Positions 29,233-39,205 are shown, numbered from the stretch's first letter. The stretch: DNA of 64,000 nt from Symbiodinium natans (GCA_905221605.1 CAJNDS010002184.1:272501-336500); one strand, 5' to 3'. Notes: generated by a model from the letters alone, not told the origin. Made by a program: numbers and translations.

Positions 29233-29907
29233 CCTAGAGTCCCCGCAGCCAACCTTGTTAAGGGGGTTGTTTTGGCAGAATGGTCCATCCTGGTATCTAA
29301 GGGTACATGCTCCCAACCGTCAGATTACCCTCTAAACCCGAGGGCCGATACTTCCGAACCCTGTAAGGTGAGGGAGCACATTAAAGGGCCCACGTAAGGA
29401 CCCCTTAAGTCGTAATACCCTGAACCTCCCAAACGTAACCCTGTAAGGTAGGTAGGCGAGAATATTAAGGGGCCATGTAGCTACCCCTTAGATCGTAGAC
29501 CCTGAACCTCCAAAACGTATGTCCTCAAACCCATAGGGTGGAGGGCCTATAAGGTTCAGGGTCGAGGGCCTTACAGCCCCAAATGGACACCCTGAAGCAC
29601 AAAAAATCTGAATAAATCCCCCCCCCCCAAAAAAAATGCTCAAACCCAAACACCCTAAACCCTAAACCCTAAACCCCCTGGCACCGAAACTTGACACGGA
29701 TGAAAAACATTGCCCCAGGCTAGGGGAACCCAGAACAAACATTAAAGTATAGTACGCACTCCAAACCCCAGTACAGAAACCACCACACGGAGTGTCTCGA
29801 GAGCAGAAAGAGCGGCTCAAGGGGATTATTATAAGGGAACCCCAACCCTAAAAAAAGAAAAAAGGCCTACTCCTGGTGGGTTTAGGGTTTAGGGTTTAGG
29901 GTGGGAC

Positions 29908-30030
29908 CGGGCAATGCACACGGACATCATACAGGCCATGATCTTGACCATGTCGGTGCCCCCCGGCTCATGATCTCTCTCTGCTTGCCCGCTTTGTGCT
30001 CGTTCGTGAGCTCGTGGAAGATAGTGCGCA
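29908..30030 (-). pseudogene. Exon with apparent one-base frame slip at a G run
   Basis: The minus strand reads TIFHELTNEHKAGKQREIMS in one frame and GTDMVKIMACMMSVCIARS in another. The change falls in the run CGGGGGGCACC. Read through, the peptide would be continuous, suggesting a single-base indel (true or assembly error) rather than an intron. Helical and Met-rich; family not named. Confidence 0.45.
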
Positions 30031-30779
30031 GAAGGCCGGCCCCCTCTGCCTCTTAGCTGGAGCCTGCAATTTCTGAGTATTTCCCATTCGCTCTGCTGGA
30101 GAACACGCCCTGTTTCACCCACAACCGGTTGGCCCCACCCCATTCCCGAAACCCTAAACCCCTAAACCCCAAACCCTTTATCCCCTAAACCCCTAAGCCC
30201 CTAAGCCCCTAAGCCCCTAAACCCCTAACCCCTAAACCCCAAACCCCAAACCCTCCCCATGCTCGCGCAAACACAACGCACACCAAAACCCGAACAAAAC
30301 CCGAAGCCCTGAATCCTAATCCCTGGTTCCTGAACCCTAAGCCCTAAACGCTAAACCCTAGGAATTCTAAGCCTTAAGCCCCAAACCCCAAAACCCTCAA
30401 ACCCGAAACCCCAAAAGCCCTCAACCCTGGACCCTAAACCCTAAAAGCTAAACCCTCAACCATAAACCCTGAACCCTGAACCCTAAACCCGAAACCCTAA
30501 GCCCTGCCTAAGCCTTAAACCCTAAACCCCAAAAAACCCTACGAATCCTAAGTCTTACAACTCTATAAACCCCTAAAGCCCGAAACCCCCCAAAAACCCG
30601 CCGAAACCCTGAACCCTATACCCACCCAAGCCTTATGAACCCTAAACCCTAAACCCTAAACCCTAAACCCTAGGGTCCTAAACCCTGAACCCTAACCCCT
30701 AAAGCCCGAAACCCAAAAAACCAAAGCCCTGCGCCTTCATGCCACTTGACATCTGGACAGACTCTTGCTTCCCACCTTC

Positions 30780-31240
30780 AGGGCGTTTGAGGGTTCTTAA
30801 GGGCTTTGAGGGTTGCGTAAGGGCTTTGAGGGTTGTTAAGGGTTTTTAGTGGTTTTGAGGGTCGTTAAGGGCTTCAGGGTTTAGGGTTTCTGGTTTGTTG
30901 TTAAGGGCTTTGAGGGAGGGTTTTTGGGGGTTTTAAGGCTTTGCTAAGGGCTTTAAAGGTTAAGGGCTTTAAGGGTTGTTAAGGGTTTTTCGGTTTGTTA
31001 AGGATTTTTTGAGGGTTGCTCAGGGTTTTTAGGTTTGTTAAGGGGATTAAGGGTTCTTAGAGTTATTCGGGGTGTTAAGGCTATGTTAGGGTTTTGTAGG
31101 GGTTTAGGGTTCAGGGTTCTGAGGGTTTTTGGGGTTCTTAGAGCTTTTTGCGGTTCTTAGGGTTTTTAGGGTTGCTAGGGCCTTTAGGGTTTCTAGGGTT
31201 CTTGGGCGGGGTTTTTTAGGGTTTAGGGTTTCGGGTTGTA
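30780..31240 (+). repeat. Strongly degenerate TTAAGGG/TTTGAGGG block
   Basis: Repeated GGGTTGTTAAGGGCTTTGAG-like units, i.e. telomere-like sequence with an expanded period. At 31246-31300 the plus strand after GGCGCAG reads TGRRKKPETPAQPSR, a possible small exon. Confidence 0.7.
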
Positions 31241-31431
31241 AGTGTTTTTGGCGCAGACCGGCAGACGAAAGAAGCCCGAAACACCCGCGCAACCTTCTAG
31301 AGTTGGTAGCCCAAGCAAGCATATTACAATAAGGGTTTAGGGTTTAGGGTTTAGGGTGTAGGGTTTAGGGTTAGGACCCTTTTCGGTGTGAAATACGCGT
31401 ATGCAGGAGCCCAAACCCTAACCCCGAAGAC

Positions 31432-31483
31432 CAGGACTCGGGAAGCATCGAGCCTTCTCGCAGCTGAGACAGGTCCAGCTGAT
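31432..31483 (-). CDS. Predicted exon (DQLDLSQLREGSMLPES)
   Basis: Acceptor CCCTGTCAG|AT and donor TCCTG|GTCTTC. Clean non-repetitive peptide. A telomeric array (G-rich on plus, 31499-31570) lies directly upstream. Confidence 0.5.
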
Positions 31484-31791
31484 CTGACAGGGAGATTGGT
31501 TTAGGGTTTAGGGTTTAGGGTTTAGGGCTTAGGGCTTAGGGCTTAGGGCTTAGGGTTTAGGGTTTAGGGGTTAGGGTTGAGGGTGGGCAAGGTGTAGGGT
31601 TTACAGAGTAAGGGGTTTAGGGTTTCGGGTTCAAGGCAGGAAGCCCTAAACCCGCGCCATAAACACCCTGAACCCTAAACCCTAAACCCTAAACCCTAAA
31701 CCCTAAACCCTAAACCCTAATTAGTGTTTACGGTTTAGGTTTAGGGGCTTGGGGACCTTAAGCCTCCCACAGACTTGAAACCCCCCAAAAG

Positions 31792-31845
31792 CCCGAACAA
31801 CCTCCAGCCGAAGAGGCCGCCCCAAAACTACGAATCCTTAAGAAC
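31792..31845 (+). CDS. Predicted 18-codon exon with telomeric donor
   Basis: After AAAAG the plus strand reads PEQPPAEEAAPKLRILKN and stops exactly at GTTTAGGG, the first unit of a 13-unit array. Phase 0 at both ends. Pro/Glu-rich. Confidence 0.5.
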
Positions 31846-31938
31846 GTTTAGGGTTTAGGGTTTAGGGTTTAGGGTTTAGGGTTTAGGGTTTAGGGTTTAG
31901 GGTTTAGGGTTTAGGGTTTAGGGTTTAGGGTTTAGGGT
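31846..31938 (+). repeat. Perfect TTTAGGG array following an exon
   Basis: About 13 units, beginning with GTTTAG at the inferred splice site. Confidence 0.97.
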
Positions 31939-31944
31939 TTGGAG

Positions 31945-32058
31945 TTTGCTTAAGAACCCCCCCCCCCCCCAAAGAAAAAAATCAAAATGTTCTTCCTTAT
32001 AAGGGCAATATATTGATTCTTATTTTAAATGCTTTGGGGGTTCTTAAGCAAATAGTAG
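31945..32058. mobile_element. Small inverted-repeat element, family B (copy 3, best preserved)
   Basis: Left arm TTTGCTTAAGAACCCCC with an expanded poly-C; right arm GGGGGTTCTTAAGCAAATAG. Lies between two telomeric arrays of opposite orientation (31846-31938 and 32104-32207). Confidence 0.8.
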
Positions 32059-32103
32059 AAAAGGGGAAAGCTCAGGTTCAGAGCTTAAGCCCTTAGGGCC
32101 TTC

Positions 32104-32207
32104 CGGACCCTAAACCCTAAACCCTACTCCCTAAACCCTAAACCCTAAACCCTAAACCCTAAACCCTAAACCCTAAACCCTAAACCCTAAACCCTAAACC
32201 CTAAACG
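32104..32207 (-). repeat. CCCTAAA array
   Basis: About 14 units, near-perfect, C-rich on plus. Confidence 0.95.
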
Positions 32208-32687
32208 ATTTAGGACAACTCTCAGCCCTTGGAACCCGGATCCCCAACTTGGAGGGGCCTCGCGCCCTGGAGGCCGAAACTGAAACCCTAAGAAGGGTTT
32301 CGCACCGGCCCTAGAACCCTAAACCCCAAAACCCTAAACCCCAAAACCCAAAACCCTAAACCCTAAACCCGCCTTACAGCCCATCCCCGCCCCAAAAAAG
32401 CGCCCCCCCCCCCCCCCCCCCTTTTTGCTACTTCCATGGCCGCTTCGGACATCTAGGAATCTAGGACTAAGGGGATGCTCCCCCCCCTTTTACTAACAGC
32501 TCTCTTCATAGGGTTTCTAGTAACCCCCCCCCCCCCCGTTCTAATCCCTCTTAAGGACTCTTCGTGGGGGTTTAGGGTTTAGGGTTTAGGGTTTAGGGTT
32601 TAGGGTTTAGGGTATAAGGGGTATAAGGGGGGGGAGCAGCCCAAAATCTAGGACTTGGCTCAGGGCAGCCGCCTTTTCTTGATAAAC

Positions 32688-32735
32688 CCGGGGGCCGAGA
32701 GCCCTCCGGGGCATCGCGATGGGAAGAGAAGCCAG
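32688..32735 (-). CDS. Predicted 16-codon exon (LASLPIAMPRRALGPR)
   Basis: Good acceptor TTATCCTTGCAG and donor CCGG|GTTTATC, phase 0. Degenerate telomeric context on both sides. Confidence 0.45.
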
Positions 32736-33035
32736 CTGCAAGGATAAGGTTCAGGGCTTCAGGCGAAGTAGGTTTAGGGTTTAGGGTTTAGGGTGGGTTT
32801 AGGGTTTAGGGCTTAGGGCTTAGGGTTTAGGGTTTAGGGTTTAGGGTTTAGGGTTCAGCATCTCAAGTCCGAGCATTCACTAGTCAAGCAGCTTGTCAAG
32901 TGTTGGAATAAAACCCCACCCAAGAAACCCATAACATTGAGAAAATACAAAAATCACTCGATACATTCCCAGTAGGCTTAAAGCTTAAGGTCCAGTTGGC
33001 TCAAAACCCGAAATCTAACTCTCAACCTACTGTGG

Positions 33036-33160
33036 CGGGGGAGGGTGGGGGGGGTGGGGGGGGTGGGGGGGGGTGGGTGGGGGGGGTGGGGGGGGGGGGG
33101 GGGGGTGGGGGGGTGGGGGTGGGTGGGGGGGGTTGGGGGGGTGGGGGGGGTGGGGCCCTG
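33036..33160. repeat. GGGGT-rich low-complexity tract
   Basis: About 120 nt of G runs broken by single T. The Gly- and Pro-rich ORFs here are artefacts. Strong G-quadruplex potential. Confidence 0.9.
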
Positions 33161-33205
33161 AACCCTACAGAGGCCCACCAGACAATATGCCGATGAAGGG
33201 GGGGT

Positions 33206-33850
33206 TTAGGGCCGGGTGGAAAAAAACCGTTTGCCCACGAAGGGGGTCAGGGTTTAGGGCCCTTCCGGGTGGAAAAAAACACGAAGGGGATCAATATTTA
33301 GGGGCCCGGGTGGAAAAAAACCATTTGCCGACGAAGGGGGTCAGGGTTTAGGCCCCCCCCGGTTGGAAAAAACCATCTGCCGACGAAAGGGGGTCAGGGT
33401 TTAGGGCCCCCCCCGCATGGAAAAAAACCATTTGCCCACGAAGGGGGTCAGGGTTTAGGGCCCCCCGGGTGGAAAAAAACCATTTGCACACGAAGGGGGT
33501 CAGGGTTTAGGCCCCCCCCGGCTGTGGAAAAAAACCATTTGCCCACGAAGGGGGTCAGGGTTTAGGGCCCTTCCGGGTGGAAAAAAACCATTTGCCCACG
33601 AAGGGGGTCAGGGTTTGGGGCCCAAAGGCTCGGTTTTGATCAAAAATCCAGAAAACGAGAGCCCACCCAGAACCGTCGATTTCAGTACTAAAAAATCGCA
33701 TTTTGAACTGGGACCCGGGCCGATCCTGGGGTCCCCTTCATTTGGGGTGTTTTTGGAGGCACGGCCCAGGGAAAAACCATTTGCCCACGAAGGGGGTCAG
33801 GGTTTAGGGCCCAGAAAAAAACCACATGCCCACGAAGGTCATTAGGGTTT
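33206..33850 (+). repeat. Tandem repeat (~50-62 bp) with embedded telomeric unit, about nine copies plus two outlying
   Basis: Unit: GGGTGGAAAAAAACCATTTG, CCCACGAAGGGGGTCAGGGT, TTAGGGCCCCCC. Contiguous copies 33206-33625; two more at 33765-33850 after a ~140-bp insertion of unique sequence. Copies differ by poly-C length and small deletions. Confidence 0.9.
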
Positions 33851-34376
33851 AAATATACATAGTAAAAGAGGGTTTAGGGTTTAGGGTTTAGGGTTTAGGG
33901 TTCAGGGCCAAGTAGGTTTAGGGTTTAGGATTTTGGGTTTAGGGTTCAGGGTTTGGGGCTGAGGGTCGCGAGGGCTTAGGGCCTAAGGGTTTAAGACTCA
34001 GGCTTTCAGGGCTAGGGTTTTGGGCTCCAAAAACATGCTGAACAGGGCACAGAGTCTGAAAGAGCTTGAGCCTTTGTCCCAGTTTCTGCAGACCTCCAGA
34101 CCCAAAACACTAAAAGGGTTTTTGTGGGAGTGTTCCGACGAGAATTGTGGGAGGCCCTAAGCCGATGACCCTTAAGCCGAAACCCTAATTAAACCCTAAA
34201 CACTGCCTCTTTCGGGTCTTATTAGGGTTTCAGGGTTTGAACTGCCCTGAGCCTCCAGTAGCGCGCTAAAACCTAAAACCTAAAACCAAAAACCTAAACC
34301 CTAATCTCTAAACCGAAAACCCTAAGCCCTAAGCCCTAAACCCTAAACCCTGAACCCTACACCCTAAACCCTAAAG

Positions 34377-34469
34377 CGCAACCGCACCGCTCCGAGCTCT
34401 ATTGGCCGGAACCAAAATTCGGCGACGTGACTCAGCTGTCGGAGAAAGAGCCCCAAGAACTTCAGCTAG
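34377..34469 (+). CDS. Predicted exon (RSELYWPEPKFGDVTQLSE)
   Basis: The plus strand, right after CCCTAAAG, reads QPHRSELYWPEPKFGDVTQL then SEKEPQELQL and ends CTAG|GTTTAGG. Both splice sites fall at the edges of telomere-like blocks (acceptor from a C-rich unit, donor from a G-rich unit). One of the clearest exons in the mosaic; family unknown. Confidence 0.6.
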
Positions 34470-34675
34470 GTTTAGGGTTTGGGTTTAGGTTTAGGGTTTA
34501 GGGTTTAGGGTTTAGGGTTTAGGGTTTAGAGGCTAGGGTTTCGGGTGTAGGGTTTGGCGTTTGGGGTGTAGGGTTTAGGGTTTAGGGTTTAGAGGCTAGG
34601 GTTTCGGGTGTAGGGTTTGGCGTTTGGGGTGTAGGGTTTGGGTTGGGTGGTAGGGTTTTGGGTTTTGGTCGATCA

Positions 34676-34757
34676 AGATGTGTGCGCCAAGAAGAAGCCA
34701 TCTGCGACAACTCCAGAAGAGAAAATGCTCTGTGCTTCCGCTGGTCTAGTGCGCTAA
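34676..34757 (+). CDS. Possible terminal exon (CAKKKPSATTPEEKML)
   Basis: After GATCAAG the plus strand reads VCAKKKPSATTPEEKMLCAS and ends at TAA. A second frame is also open across it, so confidence is low. May follow the exon at 34377-34469, with an intron of TTTAGGG and an ~80-bp tandem repeat (34534-34640). Confidence 0.35.
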
Positions 34758-35142
34758 GTCTCACCTTATTTTTTTTGCCAGGTCACCTTACAATGTCAGC
34801 CCCTGTACCTCACCCCCCCTGCAAAAAAAAAAACAGAAAGAAGAAACACAACAACAGACGTAGTCCGAGTTATGCATGTACCCCTCCCCGCCCAGAAGCT
34901 CCAAGGTACTTCTCCACGGCCTGCTTGGGAGTTGACGTAACTAAGGGATCCTCTATTATGGAGCCACCCCAAGAATAGTCGGAATCCCGTAAAAATCAGG
35001 GCCAAAAGAAGGTACCCCTAATTTCGGAAACCCTAAACGCTAAACCCTAAACCCTAAACCCGTCTATAAACCCCAAACCCCAAACCCTAAACCCTAAACC
35101 CTTCACGCACGCCCCTTCTGCTACTCCGACACCCTTCTGCCC

Positions 35143-35220
35143 TCAGCGGAACTGGTGGTGGAAGGGCTTGCAGCCCGTGCCGTCGGAGCAAAAGCCGGGT
35201 TGGCAGTGGCAGTAGTAGTC
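35143..35220 (-). CDS. Cys-rich protein, terminal exon (DYYCHCQPGFCSDGTGC)
   Basis: 25 codons plus TGA: DYYCHCQPGFCSDGTGCKPF then HHQFR. It continues CNTK at 35970-36022 across a 749-bp intron; inferred splice AAG|GACTGC...TGAG|GAC (GA-AG type). The single-exon paralogue at 39346-39444 has the two parts uninterrupted. Cys spacing suggests a small disulfide-rich (EGF-like) extracellular module. Confidence 0.65.
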   Translation of the reverse strand, partial: DYYCHCQPGFCSDGTGCKPFHHQFR

Positions 35221-35408
35221 CTCACTTACGGAATGCTTGTTGGGCGTTTGGGGTTTACCCTAAAGCCCTCTCAAACATATTCGTAAACATGATCCTCTTA
35301 AGCCCAATGAGGGAACATATAACATCTACCAAGGGCCTACCTAGGACAGAGTGCGGGCTTCCAGCATGGGCGATGAGGCTTGATTAGCTGCCTAACCCAC
35401 GCCTGATC

Positions 35409-35592
35409 AGGGCTTGGGTTTAGGGTTTAGGGTTTAGGGTTTAGGGTTTAGGGTTTAGGGTTTAGGGTTTAGGGTTTAGGGTTTAGGGTTTAGGGTTTAG
35501 GGTTTAGGGTGTAGGGTGTAGGGTGTAGGGTTTAGGGTTTAGGGTTTAGGGTTTAGGGTTTAGGGTTTAGGGTTTAGGGTTTAGGGTTTAGG
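35409..35592 (+). repeat. TTTAGGG array inside the Cys-rich gene's intron
   Basis: About 25 units with a short GTAGGGT run in the middle; C-rich in the sense of the host gene. It makes up a quarter of the inferred intron 35221-35969. Confidence 0.95.
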
Positions 35593-35879
35593 TCTAGGGG
35601 CCTCTTCGAGGAATCAGGGCACTATTGTTGGCCTATCTAGTTGAGGTTTTGTGACCTTCACCAAACACGAGGTAAAACACCCTACTTGACTCCATTCCGC
35701 GAAGCTTTGAGGATTTGCTATCTACGGTTTGGTACTTAGCCCAAACACCGAGCTTCTTGAAACCCAAAACCCGACAGATCCCCAGGTCCGAAACCACCAA
35801 ACAAATCCCCCTAAAATAACTTTAAACCCCAAACCCCAAACCCTGAACCCCAAGCATCCCCCTCCCCCCCCCAAAAAAA

Positions 35880-35945
35880 AAACAAATACATATATACATA
35901 TATACATATATATATACATATGTATATATATATATATATAGAGAT
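35880..35945. repeat. TATA/CATA microsatellite
   Basis: Inside the same intron, immediately downstream of the first Cys-rich exon in transcription order. Confidence 0.9.
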
Positions 35946-35969
35946 ATGCACATAAAAAGCGGGGCAGTC

Positions 35970-36022
35970 CTTTGTGTTGCAGGTCGCTGGACCCCGGGAC
36001 TTGGCACAGTCGAAGATCATGC
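35970..36022 (-). CDS. Cys-rich protein, internal exon (MIFDCAKSRGPATCNTK)
   Basis: 17 codons after acceptor CAGAG: MIFDCAKSRGPATCNTK. The paralogue at 39 kb has RFWECAKSRGPTSCNTT at the same length and phase. Followed by the telomere-containing intron. Confidence 0.65.
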
Positions 36023-36174
36023 CTCTGCTTTGGCGCGGTGGTGTGGGCAACATGTTTAGGGCTTTTAGGGTTGAGCGTTTTAAGGTTTTAAACCCTACGC
36101 CCAGTTTGGGTCTTAGCTACTTTCATGCTGAAGGTTATGACGGCGATGATAATGACGATGACGGGCTGTAATTT

Positions 36175-36272
36175 GGGATGTTCCCCCTGATACTTGCAGT
36201 CCTTAACAGGGTTTCTAGGCCCCCCACACTTAAAGTTCCTATCAAGGACTGTTTGTATAAGGGGGACATCCC
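36175..36272. mobile_element. Hairpin element, family A (copy 2)
   Basis: Left arm GGGATGTTCCCCCTGATACT...CAGTCCTTAACAGG; right arm ending GTATAAGGGGGACATCCC. Arms of about 36 bp, imperfect. Directly followed by a family B element. Confidence 0.8.
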
Positions 36273-36285
36273 AAGCTGTAATCTT

Positions 36286-36402
36286 TTATTTGCTTAAGAA
36301 CCCCCTCAAAAAAGCAAAATAGTCTTCCTCACAAGGGTCACATAGGGATTCGTATCCTTTTCTTCCGGGGGGGGGGGGGGAAGTTCTTAGGCAAAGAGTA
36401 GC
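36286..36402. mobile_element. Small inverted-repeat element, family B (copy 4)
   Basis: Left ATTTGCTTAAGAACCCCCTC, right AAGTTCTTAGGCAAAGAGTA; interior poly-G tract. Two different MITE families inserted end to end here. 36403-36640 is AT-richer unique sequence without a visible gene. Confidence 0.75.
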
Positions 36403-36882
36403 AGTTCGACTCAATAGTGCTTGTGTTGTTTCCTGTTTCATTATATTTGTTGCCGAGGCAATTCTTTGGTGTTGTTCTTGCTGCTAGCATTGGATGTGTA
36501 CTTCTAGGAAGTTGCTATCTTCGCTCTTGCAGTTGTCACATTATTAGTAGTACTAGTCTTTTGGGTTTCTGACCAGCAATTTTCTGTACCTAGCAACAAA
36601 AGTCGAATCCTACGAAAACATGCATTCATGCGTTTGCAGAACGGGGTGGGGGGGGGGGGGGGGTGTTAGGGTTTTGAGGGCTCAGTGGACCAGGTAGGGG
36701 CTTAGGGGCGGGCTTCGGGCGCTTCACGAACTCAATCCCAAGATCCAAAAGATTAATCCTTAGGGCTTTTTGGTATTTTTCCCTAAATGCTACACCCTGA
36801 ACCCTAAACCCCTGGACACCTAAACCCCTAGACACCCTAAACCCTAGACCCTAAACCCTAAGCCCTAAACAGCCCCAAAAAG

Positions 36883-36958
36883 GCAGCGGCAAAGCGGCAG
36901 GAGGAGCCCTGGATCTTGGTCTCGCAGATCCTGGGTGCTGACTTGTTTTTGGACTCAG
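36883..36958 (+). CDS. Predicted exon (AAAKRQEEPWILVSQILGAD)
   Basis: Acceptor CCCCAAAAAG from a C-rich telomere-like unit; donor GACTCAG|GTCTTT. 25 codons: AAAKRQEEPWILVSQILGAD then LFLDS. Basic start and hydrophobic helix. Unknown family. Confidence 0.55.
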
Positions 36959-37321
36959 GTCTTTGTTTATTTCTATTTGTTTTTTGGTTTTTTTGGTGGC
37001 AGGGGGGGTTAGGTTTAGTGGCTAGGGTTTAGGGTTTGGGTTTAGGGGGTTTACCGAGGGGGGAGGGGGGGTTAGGGGGTCTAGAGTTTATGCGGGTCAG
37101 GGCGTATAAGGAGTCCAGGGGGTTAGGGGGCGTAGTGGTGGGCACTTGTAACTTCCTTGTAACCCAATATTACTACGCAAGCTTTCAATCCATTCCGAGC
37201 CTCCCTGTAAGGCACCTTTCCACAAAAACCGATAGATAGCCAAGACAAAAAACCCTAAGCCCCGCCAAACCCCATAAGCCCTAAACTCTAGACCTAAAGC
37301 CCTCTAAACCCGAAAACCCGT

Positions 37322-37346
37322 AAAACCTTTGCCAGGTCTCCCGGCT
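37322..37346. repeat. Direct repeat flanking a telomere-like block (left copy)
   Basis: TAAAACCTTTGCCAGGTCTC here and again at about 37669-37692, where it is the 3' end of an exon plus its donor. The block between them is nearly pure telomere-like repeat, including a CCCCAAAA run. Confidence 0.8.
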
Positions 37347-37394
37347 AGTAGCCCTAAACCCTAAAGCCAAAAGCCTAAACCTTAAACCCTAATC

Positions 37395-37520
37395 CCCAAA
37401 CCAAAACCCCAAAACCCCAAAACCCCCAAACCCCCAAACCCCCAAACCCCCAAACCCCCAAAACCCCAAAACCCCAAAACCCCAAAACCCCAAAACCCCA
37501 AAACCCCAAAACCCCAAACC
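37395..37520 (-). repeat. Homogeneous CCCCAAAA variant array
   Basis: About 14 units of CCCCAAA/CCCCAAAA (the ciliate-type telomeric sequence), flanked by CCCTAAA units on both sides. Confidence 0.95.
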
Positions 37521-37673
37521 CCAAACCCCAAACCCCAAACCCAAACCCTAAACCCTAAACCCCAAATCCTAAATCCTAAACCCTAAACCCTAAACCCTAA
37601 ACCCTAAACCCTAAACCCTAAACCCTAACCCTAAACCCTAAGCCCTGAACCGAAACCCTAAACCCCCTAAAAC

Positions 37674-37751
37674 CTTTGCCAGGTCTCCCCGGCTGGGCAT
37701 GGTACTCCTGGAACCCTGGCACAGGTGGTGCTCCCATCATCGACACGCAGC
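37674..37751 (-). CDS. Predicted Pro-rich exon (CVSMMGAPPVPGFQEYHAQP)
   Basis: Acceptor CCGTCCAG, donor AAAG|GTTTTAG: 25 codons CVSMMGAPPVPGFQEYHAQP then GRPGK. Pro/Gly/Gln-rich, similar in style to the PYGQN-repeat exon at 41 kb. The last ~24 bp plus donor are duplicated at 37322-37346, on the far side of the telomere-like intron block. Confidence 0.6.
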
Positions 37752-37909
37752 CTGGACGGCGCTTTAAAAAAATAGGGTTTAGGGTTTAGCGGTTTAGGGG
37801 TTAGGGTCTAGGGGTTTAGGGGTTATAGGGCTGGAAGGGGCATAACGAGGCACTTTTAAGGGTGCGTAGTAGGGGAGGGGGTTGCCCTAGGTTTGGGGCT
37901 TAGATTCTT

Positions 37910-38010
37910 CTTACTTCTCCAATAACCAAGGGGAGAAGAGGTTAAACTTCATTATTCCTACTAAGTAAGGAAACCCAAAAAGCTTAAAGTTCAGCTGTTG
38001 AAGAAGTAAG
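37910..38010. mobile_element. MITE-like element, family C (copy 1)
   Basis: Left CTTACTTCTCCAATAACCAA; right AGCTGTTGAAGAAGTAAG. The same ends occur at 40467-40633. Confidence 0.7.
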
Positions 38011-38576
38011 TCTTTAGGGTTTACTAGAACGGTTTGGGGGAGGACTTCGGCTTGCTAAGCGTGTGTTTGAGCAGCATTCTACCGCCCGGGGGGTTTCAGA
38101 ACAGGAGCCTAAACCTAAAGAAGCACCTAAACCCCTGAACCCCTAAACCCTAAACCCCAAACCCCCAACCCTAAACCCTAAACCCTAAACCCTGAACCCT
38201 AAACCCCAAACCCTAAACCCCAAACCCCAAACCCCTAAACCCTAAACCCTAAGAATGTCAGGGTGCCACGGGGAAGGTCCTCACCGGGGCCCCTGTTGGG
38301 GGGGGTTCGGGGGGTTGTAGGCTCCCAGACTTCTCCAAGGCTACTTGGGGCCATGCGAACCTGGGCTTTAGGGTTTACGGTTTAGGGTTTAGGGTGTAGG
38401 GTGTAGGGTTTAGGGTTTCGGGTTTCGGGTTTAGGGTTTAGGGTTTCGGGCTTGGGGTTTAGAGCTTGGGGTTTAAGGTTTAGGGCTTAGGCTTGAGGGT
38501 TTAGGGTTTAGAGCTCGGGTTTTAAGGTTTAGGGCTTTGCCAACCCGGGCTTCCAGGACTTTTCTCCCGGGCTTTA

Positions 38577-38652
38577 TAGGGTTTAGGGTTTAGGGTTTAG
38601 GGTTTAGGGTTTAGGGTTTAGGGTTTAGGGTTTAGGGTTTAGGGTTTAGGGG
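38577..38652 (+). repeat. Perfect TTTAGGG array then poly-G
   Basis: Ten units, followed by a G-rich tract at 38655-38695. From 38695 to 38930 the repeat degenerates to TTTTAGGG/TTTGAGGG. 38940-39090 has an open minus frame (SRIFVFIVQHHDGLPTKKSR) of low certainty. Confidence 0.95.
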
Positions 38653-39167
38653 TGGGTGGGGCGGGGGGGCGGGGGGGGGGGGGGGGGGGGGGGGTTCAGG
38701 GTTTTAGGGTTTGAGGGTTTCGGGCTTTAGGTGTTTAGGGCTTTTAGGGCTTTAGGGTTTTAGGGTTTGAGGGTTGCGGGTTTTAGGGTTTTAGGGTTTG
38801 AGGGTTTGAGGGTTTGAGGGTTTAGGGAAGGGGTGGGGTGGGGTTCAGGGTCTTAGGGTTTTAGGGCTTCAGTTTCTTAGGGCTTGAGGGTTTTAGGGTT
38901 TAGGGAAGGCGGGGGGTGGGGGGGTGTGGGGGTAGAAAGAACATGATGCCAAAGGATCTTTGACAATTCACTCACTTTAACAAAAGTATTGGTGCCACTT
39001 GTTCTTGACTTCTTGGTCGGCAAGCCGTCATGATGTTGCACAATAAACACAAAAATCCTACTCTCGTGCCAGGTGCATTTCAAAGTGTGAATCCTTTTAA
39101 AAGCCGATATGACGGACGAAAACTGTGAAAAAGTGTAGCGTCAAAACGAGACCTGCACCTATACTGC

Positions 39168-39168
39168 T

Positions 39169-39205
<37 letters not shown>

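Noticed and set aside
33036-33200. Gly-rich and Pro-rich ORFs over G/C homopolymer tracts (also 47469-47786 and 59451-59911)
   Set aside because: Low-complexity DNA gives open frames on both strands at once; no splice sites or conserved motifs.
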